Below, piece after piece: positions 37,501 through 49,900 of a stretch of 64,000 nucleotides of DNA. Positions within the stretch are counted from its first letter, which is position 1. Each line of letters opens with the position of its first letter. The stretch spans positions 50,547,973 through 50,611,972 of the forward strand of contig NC_086384.1 of NCBI RefSeq assembly GCF_036588685.1, in the 5' to 3' direction. The notes beneath the pieces are model-generated. The model was not told where the DNA came from, made no database searches, and saw only the letters and a list, made by a program, of their open reading frames with translations. The position numbers and the translations under genes are program-made. Source of the DNA: Mytilus trossulus. Taxonomy: Eukaryota; Mollusca; Bivalvia; Mytilida; Mytilidae.

Positions 37501-40441
37501 TTGAATTTTAATCACACCAGGGATCGGTGCCATAGCCTGCAGATCTAATGCTACAATTTTATGACCTGTACAATATATCATAAACCTGTACCTTGGTTAT
37601 GTCCCCTTGAATTTGAATCACACCAGGGACTGGTACCATAGCCTGCAGATCTACAGCTACAATCTTATGACCTGTACAATATATTGTATTCATGCACCTT
37701 GGTTATGTCCCCTTGAATTTGAATGACACCAGGGATTGGTGCCATAGCCTACAAATCTACAGCTACAATCTAATGACCTGTACAGTATATTGTAAACATA
37801 TACCTTGGTTATGTCCCCTTGAATTTGAATCACACCAGGGATTGGTGCCATAGCCTACAGATCTACTGCTACAATCTTATGACCTGTACAATATATCTTA
37901 AACCTGTACTTTGGTTATGTCCCCTTGAATTTGAATGACACCAGGGATTAGTGCCATAGCCTGCAGATCTACAGCTACAATCTTATGACCTGTACAATAT
38001 ATCTTAAACCTGTACCTTGGTTATGTCCCCTTGAATTTGAATGACACCAGTGATTGGTGCCATAGCCTGCAGATCTACAGCTACAATTTTAACATCTTCT
38101 GGTTTGTCTTTCTCTTCTCTGTAAATTAAAAATAAATATTAATACATATAATTATATTTAATGGTAAACATCACATTCTTTCATAGATGAAGCGGCAAAT
38201 ATATTTTCGACAAATACTATCTTTTTCTAGCCAAAGATTTAAATATGAACCTTTTATTTTCTTTTAATTCATGTGTTTGATGAAAGTGTTAAAATCTATA
38301 AAATCCTTAATGAAGAAAAATAAGCTGATGAATAATATTTGTTTTTGTCCGTCTGCCATGGGTCTGTGTGATCTTTACATTTTTTACATAATGTTTACTG
38401 ACATGTCTCTCTTCCATTCATTTCAATTTTTAAGAAACAAGGCCAATAACTCTTGAAAAGTCCATGCTCATTTTACAAGTTTTGTTTTGTTCACTCATGG
38501 TATTGACACACTTGTATTGTTGAAGACACTATTTTTTCCTCTTAATGATGTTTTTTCACTCTATATTTTGATGGATTTCTGTCTTATTATCAAATACCCA
38601 TATCGAATTCAAATTCATAAATATACTTGCATTAGCTTCTTTGCCAAAACTTGACTCCAACTTCCTGGAGCTGCACATAAATCTACAACTTTGTTCACAC
38701 CTAAAACACAACAATATATCCCATTTCAACGGAGAAGATATATATTCAACTAATAAAACCTTTCTATATTTTTTGTACATTCAACACAAGTTGAGAAATA
38801 AGATTTTGTTCAGATAAGATGGGGGTTCAAATTAAAAACTATAAAATGATTCGCTGAGAACAGACTGATACCATCATAGTAGTTGAACCCTGAACAGTTT
38901 GTGCAAGTTTAAACACAATATTCAAGCTTGATACTCTCTGAATTTGGATTATGATCAAATTTTTGGCATAATATAGGTTTCTTACACAAAATAAGTGTGG
39001 TGAAAGATCTTAAAAATGTGTCGGGACCATAACTCCCAAAATATATCCCAACCTACCTTTTGTGGTTTCAAACCTAGTGTTTAAATTCCATAGAGATCCA
39101 TTCACTTAAACTAAAGTTATTGTCCGGAAACAAAGTGTCTTCAGGCTGCCGCAGACTAAGACAACGATGTGATGCCAATATACCACAAAATTGTTTTGCA
39201 GTCGTATAAAAATTACTTAAGACTAACAATTATGAATAAAACGGATATTGACCATGTTGACCCTTTTGCAATGAGAGAGCAACCAAACAATAAAATGGTG
39301 TATGATACCATCTCAGGTGTCTTTGTAAATATCTCAAATTAGCCAATACATGTACATGTACATTAATACATGTAATATGTATTTCATGTTTAGATTCTAA
39401 AAAGGTCCTTCCTGTGAAAATTGCTTTTTTCAGGGATTTTTGGCAGGAGATGTATACAAAGGATCTTTTATTCCAATTAGTGGGCCCATGAAGAGCAAAG
39501 TAATTTATTGCATGTTTTTGAGCATGCATTTTGGTAATTGACACAATAATGTTGATCATGTTGATATAAATCAATATAGATATGAATATAATTATCTCAA
39601 TTCTCAGATGTTAAACCACAGCCAGATCAGGGCCACACACATATTAAAAAAGAAAAAAGGCATAACAACATACATTGTGTATCTAATATTAACAGTTAAA
39701 TTTTCTCAATATTTTAAGTAAAACAATATTTGTACTATAGTGATAGCTTTTTCAGTTCAAAACATTTATTAACATAAATTGCAATACTTTTCAATACCTC
39801 TAGGTTTTCTTGAATAAAAAGTCAATTAAATTTGGCACTTGTGCTTAACTTTCAAAATTTTTACAACCTATTAAAATATCATCATAAAATTTTTTTCTTA
39901 AAAAGTTATAAAGGGGATATTGACATATAAAATGTTCTTCATCTTCAACTTTATCTAAGGTGCATTTTTTACATAATCTTTGTGCTTTATCTATATAGTT
40001 TTTTTGCATTTTCGTCTCTACAAAGAAAAAGTGTTCCTGTACGTAAGAACCTGGTCAAAAATATTTCCCATTATAGTAATCATAAAATGAAACATGTTCT
40101 ACTTGGTGTTTTCTTGAAGGTTAAAAACTTAGAGATAGAGGTATGTAATGTATACGTCTTGTTTGTCTTTTCAATTTAATTGTTTGATGATTATTTTAGC
40201 AACTGAGAATAATTTTCAAAAAATTGTCTGTGGGAGACTTTCCTAGGTAATCAAGGCTGTTAAACACCTTTGTAGTAAAATATTAACTGAAACAAGGCAT
40301 GATGTCAAATCAAATCATACCATTAAATAAACTATAATCTTCATTTATTTGCAGTAGTTTGAACGCACTCCTCGCTCTCCAACCCTCTTCTTTAGCCAGT
40401 CTGTAGTAAACATCCCGCTTGTCTTTGCTTGACCGTCCCAT
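31526..40441 (-). CDS. FTSJ1: tRNA 2'-O-methyltransferase FTSJ1 (TRM7-type, RrmJ fold)
   Basis: Ten exons on the minus strand: 40441-40321, 38700-38627, 38111-38016 (acceptor tentative; 38118 is the other AG), 36300-36222, 35464-35412, 34622-34569, 34077-33975, 33327-33244, 32633-32530, 31867-31526. Phases agree and give 369 residues. It uses S-adenosylmethionine to methylate the 2'-OH of anticodon-loop positions 32 and 34 of certain tRNAs, with different partner proteins for each site (family knowledge). Seen: start [23 protein letters not shown]-site [21 protein letters not shown] and IQGDITK, and the K-D-K-E set: Lys in SAFKLL, Asp in VVCDGAPD, Lys in FVAKIFRG, Glu in SSIEAFVV. The C-terminal exon has the conserved [15 protein letters not shown] segment and a longer, diverged tail. 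AATAAA starts two bases after the stop (31524-31519). Intron 3 holds an eleven-unit array derived from exon 3. Divergent to CSTF1. Confidence 0.93.
34292..34445. repeat. 27-bp minisatellite in FTSJ1 intron
   Basis: Unit AATTTGTTATATTACAAAATC plus AGAATA-type ends, about 27 bp, five to six near-identical copies after a diverged first one. It lies between the exons at 34569 and 34077. Confidence 0.85.
36847..38090 (-). repeat. Tandem array of twelve ~106-bp units copied from FTSJ1 exon 3 and its donor site
   Basis: The motif CCTTGGTTATGTCCCC (or a close variant) recurs at 36847, 36951, 37056, 37167, 37273, 37379, 37485, 37591, 37697, 37803, 37909 and 38015. Each unit encodes roughly [24 protein letters not shown] and ends at a GTA donor-like site. 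The most upstream unit in transcription order (38015) belongs to the real exon, because only it carries the KDKPEDVK extension and a polypyrimidine acceptor. The other eleven extend into intron 3. Spacing is 106 bp for most units, so read-through would shift frame; units near 36951-37056 are 105 bp and stay open together. Confidence 0.92.
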
Positions 40442-41131
40442 TTCTTTTGATTTCTAATTAGGTTGGCAATGATTCCTAACTTTCTACCATAAAATGCTCT
40501 ATAAATATAAATGAATTGATAAATATTTAAGAATTTTTTTTAACATAATCTTCAAAACTTTAGAGTGCTAAATATTTATATTCTCATGAATACAACTTCT
40601 TTGAACGGAGTTCTTTCATTTATTGTGTGATAAGATGGTCAATTATTCATGATTACCATGATGCATTTTGAAAGCTAGTTTGGTATTATTGTGATGATTT
40701 GTCATGTTTGTATACATGTACAAGCTTTGGTGTAGTTGTTAAAATTCTCATTTATCATTTTGATTTAGAATAGTGCACTTTTTGTATGATTGTGTGACCT
40801 GGTGATATTGCTTCAAATTTCTGCAACGTCACCATGATCACTGTGACAAGTTAGGTGAACGCTTGAGGATTTTTGACACAGCATTTTCTTTAAGATGAAT
40901 GAAATGCTATTCAACATCAAGACAATATTAATATTTTATTTGGCCAAAATAATTTTTAAAACTCTAAACATGCTAAAAGGAAACTGTTTAGTCTTTAAAA
41001 TTTAACTAACTTTGTTGTAAAACAGTAAAATCTTATTATCTTTATTATTTTTGTTTTTTCTTAAATCTGTAAACTCAAAATACAATAAAATCTTTAAATT
41101 TATTTCAAAAATATTTAGTTAAGAAATTTAA

Positions 41132-41408
41132 GGTGGTACCTAACACTACAGGGAGATAACTCTGTAAAGTCAGCTAAACGTTTTAATTACGTTGTATTGT
41201 AAAAGGAATATTAAGCTTCTCAATGATCAAAATTGGTGTTTGTCAAATTGCTATATAACCAGTGTAATTTTTCTGACAAAACGGTTGGTTCAATTTTTTT
41301 TCTGTTTTTATATTTTTGTAACAGGGTCAAAGAAGATACTTTGACAAAATTTTATGAAAATTTAACGAGCCAAATTAATTTTAGTGAAAGTGTTGGGTAG
41401 GTACCACC
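41132..41408. mobile_element. 277-bp TTAA-flanked MITE
   Basis: Left end GGTGGTACCTAACAC, right end GTGTTGGGTAGGTACCACC: inverted repeats differing by a short insertion. TTAA is duplicated on both sides (41128-41131 and 41409-41412), the piggyBac-type target. The body contains GGGAGATAACTCTG. Non-coding. Confidence 0.8.
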
Positions 41409-41602
41409 TTAATTAAAGCAAAACCTCTAACAACGGTGCAATCAGGAAAGCAGATCATCAAGAATGGGAGCAGACATGATTTCCGGCAGCTATATAATTC
41501 TATCAACCTGTTTGTTGATTTTTAACTAAAAAATAAGACTACAACTGTAACTACCTATTACAACTATGATTTATTTTAAAAACTGTTAAAATATCTTAAA
41601 AC

Positions 41603-41760
41603 TGAGAATGGAAATGGGGAATGTGTCAAAGAGACAACCACCCAACCATATAAAAAAACAACAGCAGAAGGTCACCAACAGGTCTTCAATGTAGCGAGAA
41701 ATTCCCGCACCCGAAGGCTTTCTTCAGCTGGCCCCTAAACAAATATATACTAGTTCAGTT
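41603..41760 (+). repeat. Dispersed repeat (GAGAATGGAAATGGGGAATG family)
   Basis: Near-identical to 44891-45050: both run through CAGCAGAA-GTCACCAACAGG, a short CCGCACCCG block and CTAGTTCAG. No coding sequence. Confidence 0.7.
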
Positions 41761-41954
41761 ATAATGAAGGCCATACTAATTTCCAAATTGTACACAAGAA
41801 TCTAAAATTTAAATGAGACTTTTTCACCTCAATTTTTAGTGGGTCTCATTGGGGTCTAAGCATGACACAGGATTGCTGATTTTTTTTGTAAGTGTGACAT
41901 GTGAAAGTCAAGTTATTATGCTGTGAAATTGGGAAAAGAGTCTAGTGGGATACG

Positions 41955-42620
41955 GGAAATTAAACAAACAAGATGTGTCAAAGAGACATGAATGGCCCCG
42001 TTCTAAAAGTTGAAAAATCTGCAATTTCAATATAAACACATGTGGACACAAACATGATGGTAGTATCACATATCAAATATCAGCTCAAAATCTGGAGAGG
42101 AAAAGAGGAAAAGTCTGTATATCTGTGATTTTCAATAATTTATCAAAGTCCAAAGCCCTTTATTTCAGTGAAAATAAGCGGAGTGGAACGAAACGTAAGC
42201 TTGACCTAGAACTCGATCACCATGGTTAACTCACATACCAAAAATCAGCCCAATATCTGAAGGTGTTTAGAAAAAAAGTCTGTATATCTGTGATTTTCAA
42301 CAATTTCTCAAAGTCCAAAAAGCCCGTAATTTTGGCAAGAATTTGTGGAGCGGAACTTGATCTGTTACTCATCATAGTTAACTACATGTAACAGTCACAA
42401 AGCAAAAATCAGCCCAATATCTGAAGGCGTTTAGAACAAAACTCTGTATAATGGTTTGTTGCGGAATGACAGAATTACGGAAAGACGGAAAGATGGAACT
42501 TTGGACAAGGGTAAAACTATATGGCACCAACAACTTCGTTGCGGTCCATAACAATGAGAATATTGCATACGTACATAGTGTAAGCGAGATTCAGGAATCT
42601 GACAAAACAGTAAAATTAAG
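41955..42620 (+). repeat. Direct-repeat block with shared CAGCCCAATATCTGAAGG segment
   Basis: Segments around 42060-42230, 42230-42390 and 42400-42450 repeat the same order: an ATCAGCCCAATATCTGAAGG-like block, GTTTAGAAAA, then CTGTATATCTGTGATTTTCA and CTCAAAGTCCAAA. The spacing is about 165-175 bp. The end (CTATATGGCACCAACAACTTC) looks like the 3' portion of a dispersed repeat. No gene recognised. Confidence 0.55.
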
Positions 42621-42726
42621 GGGTATCCAGGATTAGAACCCCCCACTGAGCACTTTCAAAAGGCTTTCAAAATCATCACACTTTGTCATGTGACAACAGT
42701 CATGACAGTAAGAAATAACTGCACAT

Positions 42727-43539
42727 CACAGGCACTTGTCTCAAAAAAAAATCCTGTATACCTTAATATAACACAAGGTACTTAACTAAATTTTTGAATA
42801 ATGACACCCAGTCCCAAATTCCCGTTATTTTTTTTATTTCTCGGTTGTTAAACCTACTTAAACTTAATATGCCGTAAATCTAAATTGATTTATCTACACA
42901 ATGGTATATGACACGACTATCATTGTTGTCGGGATCATAAGTAACAGGCCTCAGAAGTCGGTCAACGGGATGTTTTTTTGCATTCATCTATTTTTTTGGC
43001 AACACCCAGTCCGCATGTAATTTTTTACTGGTTTCTCATTGGTCAATTGTCTGGCTAAAAATAAATGTGGGAAATTTTGGTCAATTTATAACTCTACATT
43101 AGTGTCGTTGTGTACACGTGTGTGTCAAAACAAACTTATTTGGGTTTGTTTCACATAATCTGTAAAGAATTTACAATAAAGGTAATAATTCATAGTCAGA
43201 GGGAAGCTAACAGTTTTTATTTTAATATTTTTTTATAATAATTCAATCACTGCGGGCTGGGTGTTGCCAAAAAATTAGACGAATGCAAAAAACATCCCGT
43301 TGACCGACTTCTGAGGTCTGCTACTAATGATCCCGACAACAATGATAGTCGTGTCATATACCATTGTGTAGATAAATCAATTTAGATTTACGGCATATTA
43401 AGTTTAAGTAGGTTTGACAACCGAGAAATAAAAAAAATAACGGGAATTTGGGACTGGGTGTCATAATTCAAAAATTTAATTAAGTACCTTGTGTTATATT
43501 AAGGTATACAGGATTATTTTTTTGAGACAAGTGCCTGTG
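42727..43539. mobile_element. 813-bp foldback DNA element with 8-bp target duplication (hAT-like)
   Basis: Two inverted arms of nearly 290 bp (about 42727-43012 and 43245-43539), beginning CACAGGCACTTGTCTC and ending in the complement, flank a spacer of about 230 bp. The 8-bp CTGCACAT is present directly outside both ends (42719-42726 and 43540-43547). An 8-bp duplication is typical of the hAT superfamily. The arms are highly similar. No transposase frame is present. Confidence 0.85.
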
Positions 43540-43924
43540 CTGCACATTGGGACAACAGACCTAGCTAAGAGTGAGGATTGAGGAATAATGTCAACAACTC
43601 AATAATGGGAGGGGTGGCTTTAGCATATCAAGGGGTGATGAGAATTACGTTAAGTAAAGAACTAAAGGGATATATTTAAAAGTTACATTTTGGGGGGTCT
43701 GGAAAAACATATCTTGAACAACATTCAAGATCATTTTGTTTCTTAATCGAGAGACTTCGCACTTGGTCTATAAAGCGCAGAACTAACCTAAATACGGAAC
43801 CTCTTTAGTTTTATCGTAGTTCATGAAGAAAAGTCGAGAGAGTATAAACAATACGCACGTTGTAAGTTTTGCCGGTTTTGTGCGTTGTTCTTGCTGACAT
43901 AATATTTTGATTGAAGCTTACACA

Positions 43925-46900
43925 ATGACTGGAGGAGGTTATGCAGAAATAAAGCAACGAGAGCTTATGTACAGACTTATGATCAGGTCTAAATGCTTCT
44001 GTTTAGAATTTAAATTCAAAATAATGATTTTTGTATACATGTAGCTTCAAGTTTTGCTTTATAGCCTGGGCAGGGCAGGGCCCTACTAAGATTACTTTTT
44101 GATCTATGATACATCAGTAACATGCACACATTTTTGTGAGGTTTCTACATTTTATCATGCACATCCTTTACCCCTTATTGTCAATATAAATCAAAGGTTT
44201 TAACAGGTTGGGAACAAACCCCCTGGATGGTGATTATACCTGTATAGAGGGATAAACCTTCTTTAGAGGGATAAAATTATCCCTCTATAGAGGGGTATTT
44301 GTGTTTGCACTGGATTTAACGCAAATTAGGGCAGAATGGCATTTTCTAATGATATTGGCGGCAATAATCTCTAGCAGTAGGTGCAACAACATATACACTT
44401 TACTAAAAATTGGGATAACCCGTTTTCTGCTAAAGAGACAAAAACTTGAAATCTATTGTATACCTATCTGAACACCTGATCAACATCAAAAGGAATAGTT
44501 GACCTTTAAATTTCATGTTAAATCTAACAATAGAAATTCTGTTCAGTGAGGCATAAGTGAGTAGAATTTACCTGATCATCACAGCTTTCAATCATGGTGA
44601 ACAATAGATTGTATATTTAGTCAGATAAGCAGCAAACTGGGCATGTGCATATTAAACTAAGTACATCAATTGGTGCATCAACAGTTGCAGGTTACTGCCA
44701 TAATAAGTAGAGAATGCCATTCTGCCCTGTTTTGATTTAAATCCAGTCTAAACAAAAATACCCCTCTATAGAGGGATAATTTTATCCCTCTATAGAAGGT
44801 TTATCCCTCTATACAGGTATAATCACCATAGAGAGGGTTTGTTCCCAACCTGTTTAAAACCCTGGCCAGCTACATACACCTAAATAAAATTGAGAATGGA
44901 AATGGGGAATGTATCAAAAGAGACGATAACTCGACCATGTAAAAAACAACAGCAGAAAGTCACCAACAGGTCTTCAATGTAACGAGAAATTTCCGCACCC
45001 GGAAGCGTCCTTCAGCTGGCCCCAAAACAATTATATACTAGTTCAGTGATTAATGAATTAATGCCATACTAATTTCCAAATTGTACACAAGAAACTAAAA
45101 TTAAAATATTACAAGACCTAAAGTCCTTATCGTATTTTGTATTATGACACCAAATGGCCCCACTATTTCACCAACACGCCCACTTTAATTACAACTCCCC
45201 CCATTCTTGTTTACAAACTTGTCCCATTTATGAGAAGGTGGTAAGGGGGCCCGAGCTATGAACACGGATACACGTGAAATAAAAATCACTAAAACGTTAA
45301 ATGGAGAAAAAAAAATCGTGAAAAAGTAGCTTGAGAAATTAAATTGTAAATATATTTAAATGATTTAGGGAAAAAGTACTAGAAGTTATTACTCAGATGT
45401 TCTTGGAGATCATGCAGTCATTCATTATGTCGTTATTAATTGACCTGAAGATCCTGTGGTCAACTTTTAGTGTCTGCTAGTTGCATCTGATTTGATAAAA
45501 ATATTCATATAGCATTAATTTGATAGCCATTAAAATCCTAGGAACACATAATTTTTAACAATCTCCAGACTGACTTTAAATTTAGTCCTGGTTTACTTTT
45601 AAACAATTGTGGGACAATCATGAGAAAATAAATGTACCAACTCGAAACACAGGAAATACAAATGTAGATATGGGGAAACATGAAGCATGCATGTCAAACC
45701 AAACACGAAAAAACAGAAATAAAACGTCAAAACACGAAAATATGTAAAATAAAAAGGCTGATAACGTTGCACGAAAATAATCCTTTACCACCATCTTATG
45801 AAAAAGGTTGGAGGCCCAATGAATTTAGTTCTGCAATTTGCAATCATGTGTATGAAAAGAGTAAAATTTGGATAGATTTAATCCTGCCAACTCACTTAAG
45901 TATATAGTGTAAACTACACAATCCTCTGAACTCACTCACAGTACTGCTAAAATAACAAACACAAGTTTATTTATGTACACGTATCATTCTGCTCACAATT
46001 ATGTTTAAATATACATTGAGGCTAGTTTTCATGAATTTATGAGTAAATTTGGGTAAGCTTCTGTAACCAATTATTAAAAATAAGACACACAAATGAATTT
46101 ACAGTGATTTTATGGTCATCCCATACACAATCCCAAACCTTCTTCAGCAGTCTACATTATTTTCGTTATTTGATGTACTTTATTAAACCAACAGTGAAAT
46201 TTAACGTTATATGCATCAAATATTCACAAGAAAAATATGCATATACATGGGGAGGCCATCATGAGGGGGGTCCTATGTGTGAACATTATGATATATATAA
46301 ATGAGAGTCAACATCTTCCTAGGTTTATACTTTAATAATAAGGATGACTGATACCTGAAATGAATACACAGTATATTAGTAAATGATTAGTTAATATATA
46401 TGTAAATACTTATGTTTAAAGGTTACATCCAACATGTCCAAGCCAACTATAATGATTTGAAGGCAACATTTTTCTGTGAAACCCATCATGTCAAAGTCAT
46501 TAGTTTTGCTACCGTGATATTCAAATGTATGGGTTTATCGATATCATATTTTGCCTTTTTTTACCACAGCGGTTTCTAATTGACTAAGTATTAGATATAC
46601 GTACATGTACATGTATATGAAATGTACATAATCATGATAATGTAGACTATGTACACAAAGATCTGTAAATTGAATATCAATTTTATAATTTCAGTCAGTT
46701 ATTCTATGATGGACATCAACAATTAGCTGTAACATTATCTAACCTTGTAAAGGCTCATCCAGCATGTCCGCCATCAGACAGACTCTTTACAGTTGTCAAA
46801 TATGGACTAGACGTGGAAGAAGGTAATGTAATTATTAAAAATCTAAATCTTTAAAAGGCTCTCTATAGCTAACATGCTTTTTTTGACTTCTTGGACATTT

Positions 46901-49900
46901 TGTAGTGTACAAGATGGAATTTGGCTGGTAGATAATGTAGATAGTTTATTTCTCATAAAATCATGTAATATTTATTATTATAATTACAATGTAGGTTACA
47001 GAGAAGTTAAAACATGCATACAAAATATAAATTTGATAAATACATAAATATAAATTGTTAAATAAATAAATAAAAATATCAGATTACAAAATGAAGATAC
47101 AATGTACATCATGTACATCATGTACATGTACCTAAAGTTTTTGTACAAAGTCCATCTAAAGGAAGAGCTCTTATATATTTTCTTGTACCATAAGTACCTC
47201 ATGTACCTAGTATCATAAGTATTGTGAAAAATTTTTAACAGATGTTTGTATCAATATTTCAGAAATCACTGGCACCAAGCAAAATACTACAGAAAGCACC
47301 ATCCCAGGAACTGGTATCGATCTGGAGTTTACTACAGATGGTAGGATAACCCTCTCTTATTGTGGGGTTTCTCATCAATAGCATAAAAAACCATTCTTAT
47401 TTATGTACAAAAAATGAACGAAAAAAAAAATATAAAACACATAAAATATATGACAACCACTGAATTACAGGCTCCTGATTTGGGACAATTACATACATAC
47501 AGAGTGTGAAGGGGTTAAACATGTTAGCAGAATAAGGTATTCATGGAATTACCACCTACAAAAGGGGAAATTACCAGTCAACAGGGAAAGATAATGAAAC
47601 CCCTGTTATTTTTGAAAACCTCAATACAAATGTGTAATGTCACAAAACATGCAAAATCCCTATAGGGTATGAATCTTTTATATTTTATGCATGTAATGTG
47701 GATATATTATTATTATTTGTTGGATACAAATTTTCATGGATTCGTAGGTACAGGGAAACCACAAATTTTAATATATTTATTCAACAAATTACAAATTTGC
47801 TGTATGCTTAAATGCAGACTTTAAAAAAAAAATTAAATCAAACATTTGTCAAATATCCACGAAAATGCAAGTTTTCCTCAATCAACAAAAATGTGTACCC
47901 ATGAAAATAAATGAATCCTCAGTACATACATCATTATTTTTTTATGTTTCATCTTGTTTAATTTGTTTTACAGTTCAGACAATCTCACCAGAGGCAGCTC
48001 TCTATGAAACTTGTTACGTGACTGCACACAAAGGACCGTGTCGCGCAGCAGCTTTCCATCCTAGTGGTAGGTTATTAATAGACATATTTACACTTGTATG
48101 CAAATTTCTCCGCCATTACATAACATTACACTGGTTCTTGTAAACTTTAACTTCATATTTCAAAATAATTGACTTTACAACTAAAAAATGATTGTTTCTT
48201 GACATCAAAGGTTTATTCGGAGGTGATATAAGGTCATTCAGAGGTGAAATAAGGTCATTCGGAGGCAAAATACAGCTAAATACCAAAAGTGTAAATACGT
48301 TTATATGGAGGCTTCTTTGAGTGAAAAAAAGGAAATATGGTATGAGACAACTATATATCCACCACAGACCATGTGGATTAAAACAGTTATACAGCATTGT
48401 TCTCTTCAGCAAAGAACGAAACCCAAAAGTATTATAAAACCATTATAAAAAGTTCTAACTGACTGTTATACTTTAAAATAGTTGTTTTTTCTGAATAATG
48501 TTAATTTCTTTGCTTGATTCATGGCTATAGTTGTGATCCAGTAAAAATGTTTTATAAGATTTCAAATCAACCATTTATAAATAATCACTTAGGAAGGGAA
48601 ATATCTCAAAAAAATTATGTCATCGAAACCTATAACTTTATAAAATATATGGCTGTTGAAAAATAATAGACAGGATTTTTTTTATTATTCAGGGAAATTA
48701 ATAGCAACAGGATCAGAGGACGCATCCATCAAGGTATAGTGTTATATTCTTTATGGTATCAATCATATGTCAAATGTTAATTAAGATAAGAGTCAAGTAT
48801 ACCTGCCTTGTTAAAGTCACAATTTCAGTGATGGCAGGCATGCTTATGATTTCTGTAGATGAATTACCTAAAAGACTCAATCATAAGAATGAATAAAAAA
48901 TATAATATAACAAAAAGTCTGGAGTTCAATGCAATCAGAAAATTCTATTTTTATTTTTCAGATTTTAGATGTAGAAAGAATGTTGTCAAAAAGTGCCACA
49001 CCAGCAGAAATAATTGCCATGGAAACACCACAACAAGCTATGGAGAATCACCCAGTCATCAGAACTCTTTATGATCATGCAGATGTAAGTACTTTTAAGG
49101 GGGCTCACGGATATAAATCATATACTTAATAGAAAAATAAAATAAAGAAACAGGACACCGTTCATTTAAGCTAGTAATCTGGCATCGAATGAAGCATGTA
49201 TTTTTGTTAAGGTACTTTTTCTGGTGAACTGAAAGGAGAAATAAAGGTCACTGATGAGTTATAAAAAAATATTTCAATGTTTAAAAAATGGCATTTTAGC
49301 ACCAAAGGGAGCTAATTTGGAGCTTTTTCAAAGAAATAAACATTTTAAAAGTCATTTGTGGCCAAAACCAATTGTTTTTTTGGTTGATAAAGTAACAATT
49401 AACCCTTTCAACGCTACACAAAAAAATAGAAAAATGGTTGCTGCTGCTGCATTTTTTGTGTGTTCATTCATTAGAACAGTATATTCCTTTTCAGACTGCT
49501 GTATCTTTTTTATTATAAGAGATACAGAGAAAGTTATTGCATGAAAAATGCTCAGGAGAGTATGAACTGTAATGTTAGGCAGTTATTTCAGTAAAATTTT
49601 TATCAGGTTACCTGCATTTTCAGGTAATTAACAGGTAAAAGGTGTAATTTATTACATTTGTGTTGAATTTTGAATAAAAACTACTTTTAGTCTTCATCTA
49701 TTTTGTTGTTTTATCTGCCATATAATAAAGAAGACATCAATTGCTCGATTTCGTAGCGCATTGCACCATACACAACGGATTATGTAATCGTGGCACAAAT
49801 CAGTGGCTCCGTTCTCAAAATTTTCAGTCAACCTCCATTTTCCCCCCTTTTTCTACGTCTCGTAATGATCGATCAAATCATATTTCCCACACGAATTGAA

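Larger units (their letters stand above)
40442..43924. promoter_or_regulatory. Divergent intergenic interval between FTSJ1 and CSTF1
   Basis: The two start codons face away from each other about 3.5 kb apart, so both promoters should lie here. No TATA box or CpG-rich core could be assigned with confidence. Most of the interval is repeat: a TTAA element (41132-41408), a dispersed repeat (41603-41760), a tandemly arranged repeat (41955-42620) and a foldback element (42727-43539). The non-repeat sequence next to CSTF1 (about 43560-43924) and next to FTSJ1 (40442-41130) are the likeliest promoter positions, by inference. Confidence 0.45.

Noticed and set aside
36847-38090. CRISPR-like array from regular ~106-bp spacing
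   Set aside because: The whole unit repeats, with no unique spacers, it is exon-derived, and the genome is eukaryotic.
44281-44294. CCCTCTATAGAGGG as a promoter element
   Set aside because: It belongs to the repeated arms of a foldback element within CSTF1 intron 1, downstream of the start codon.
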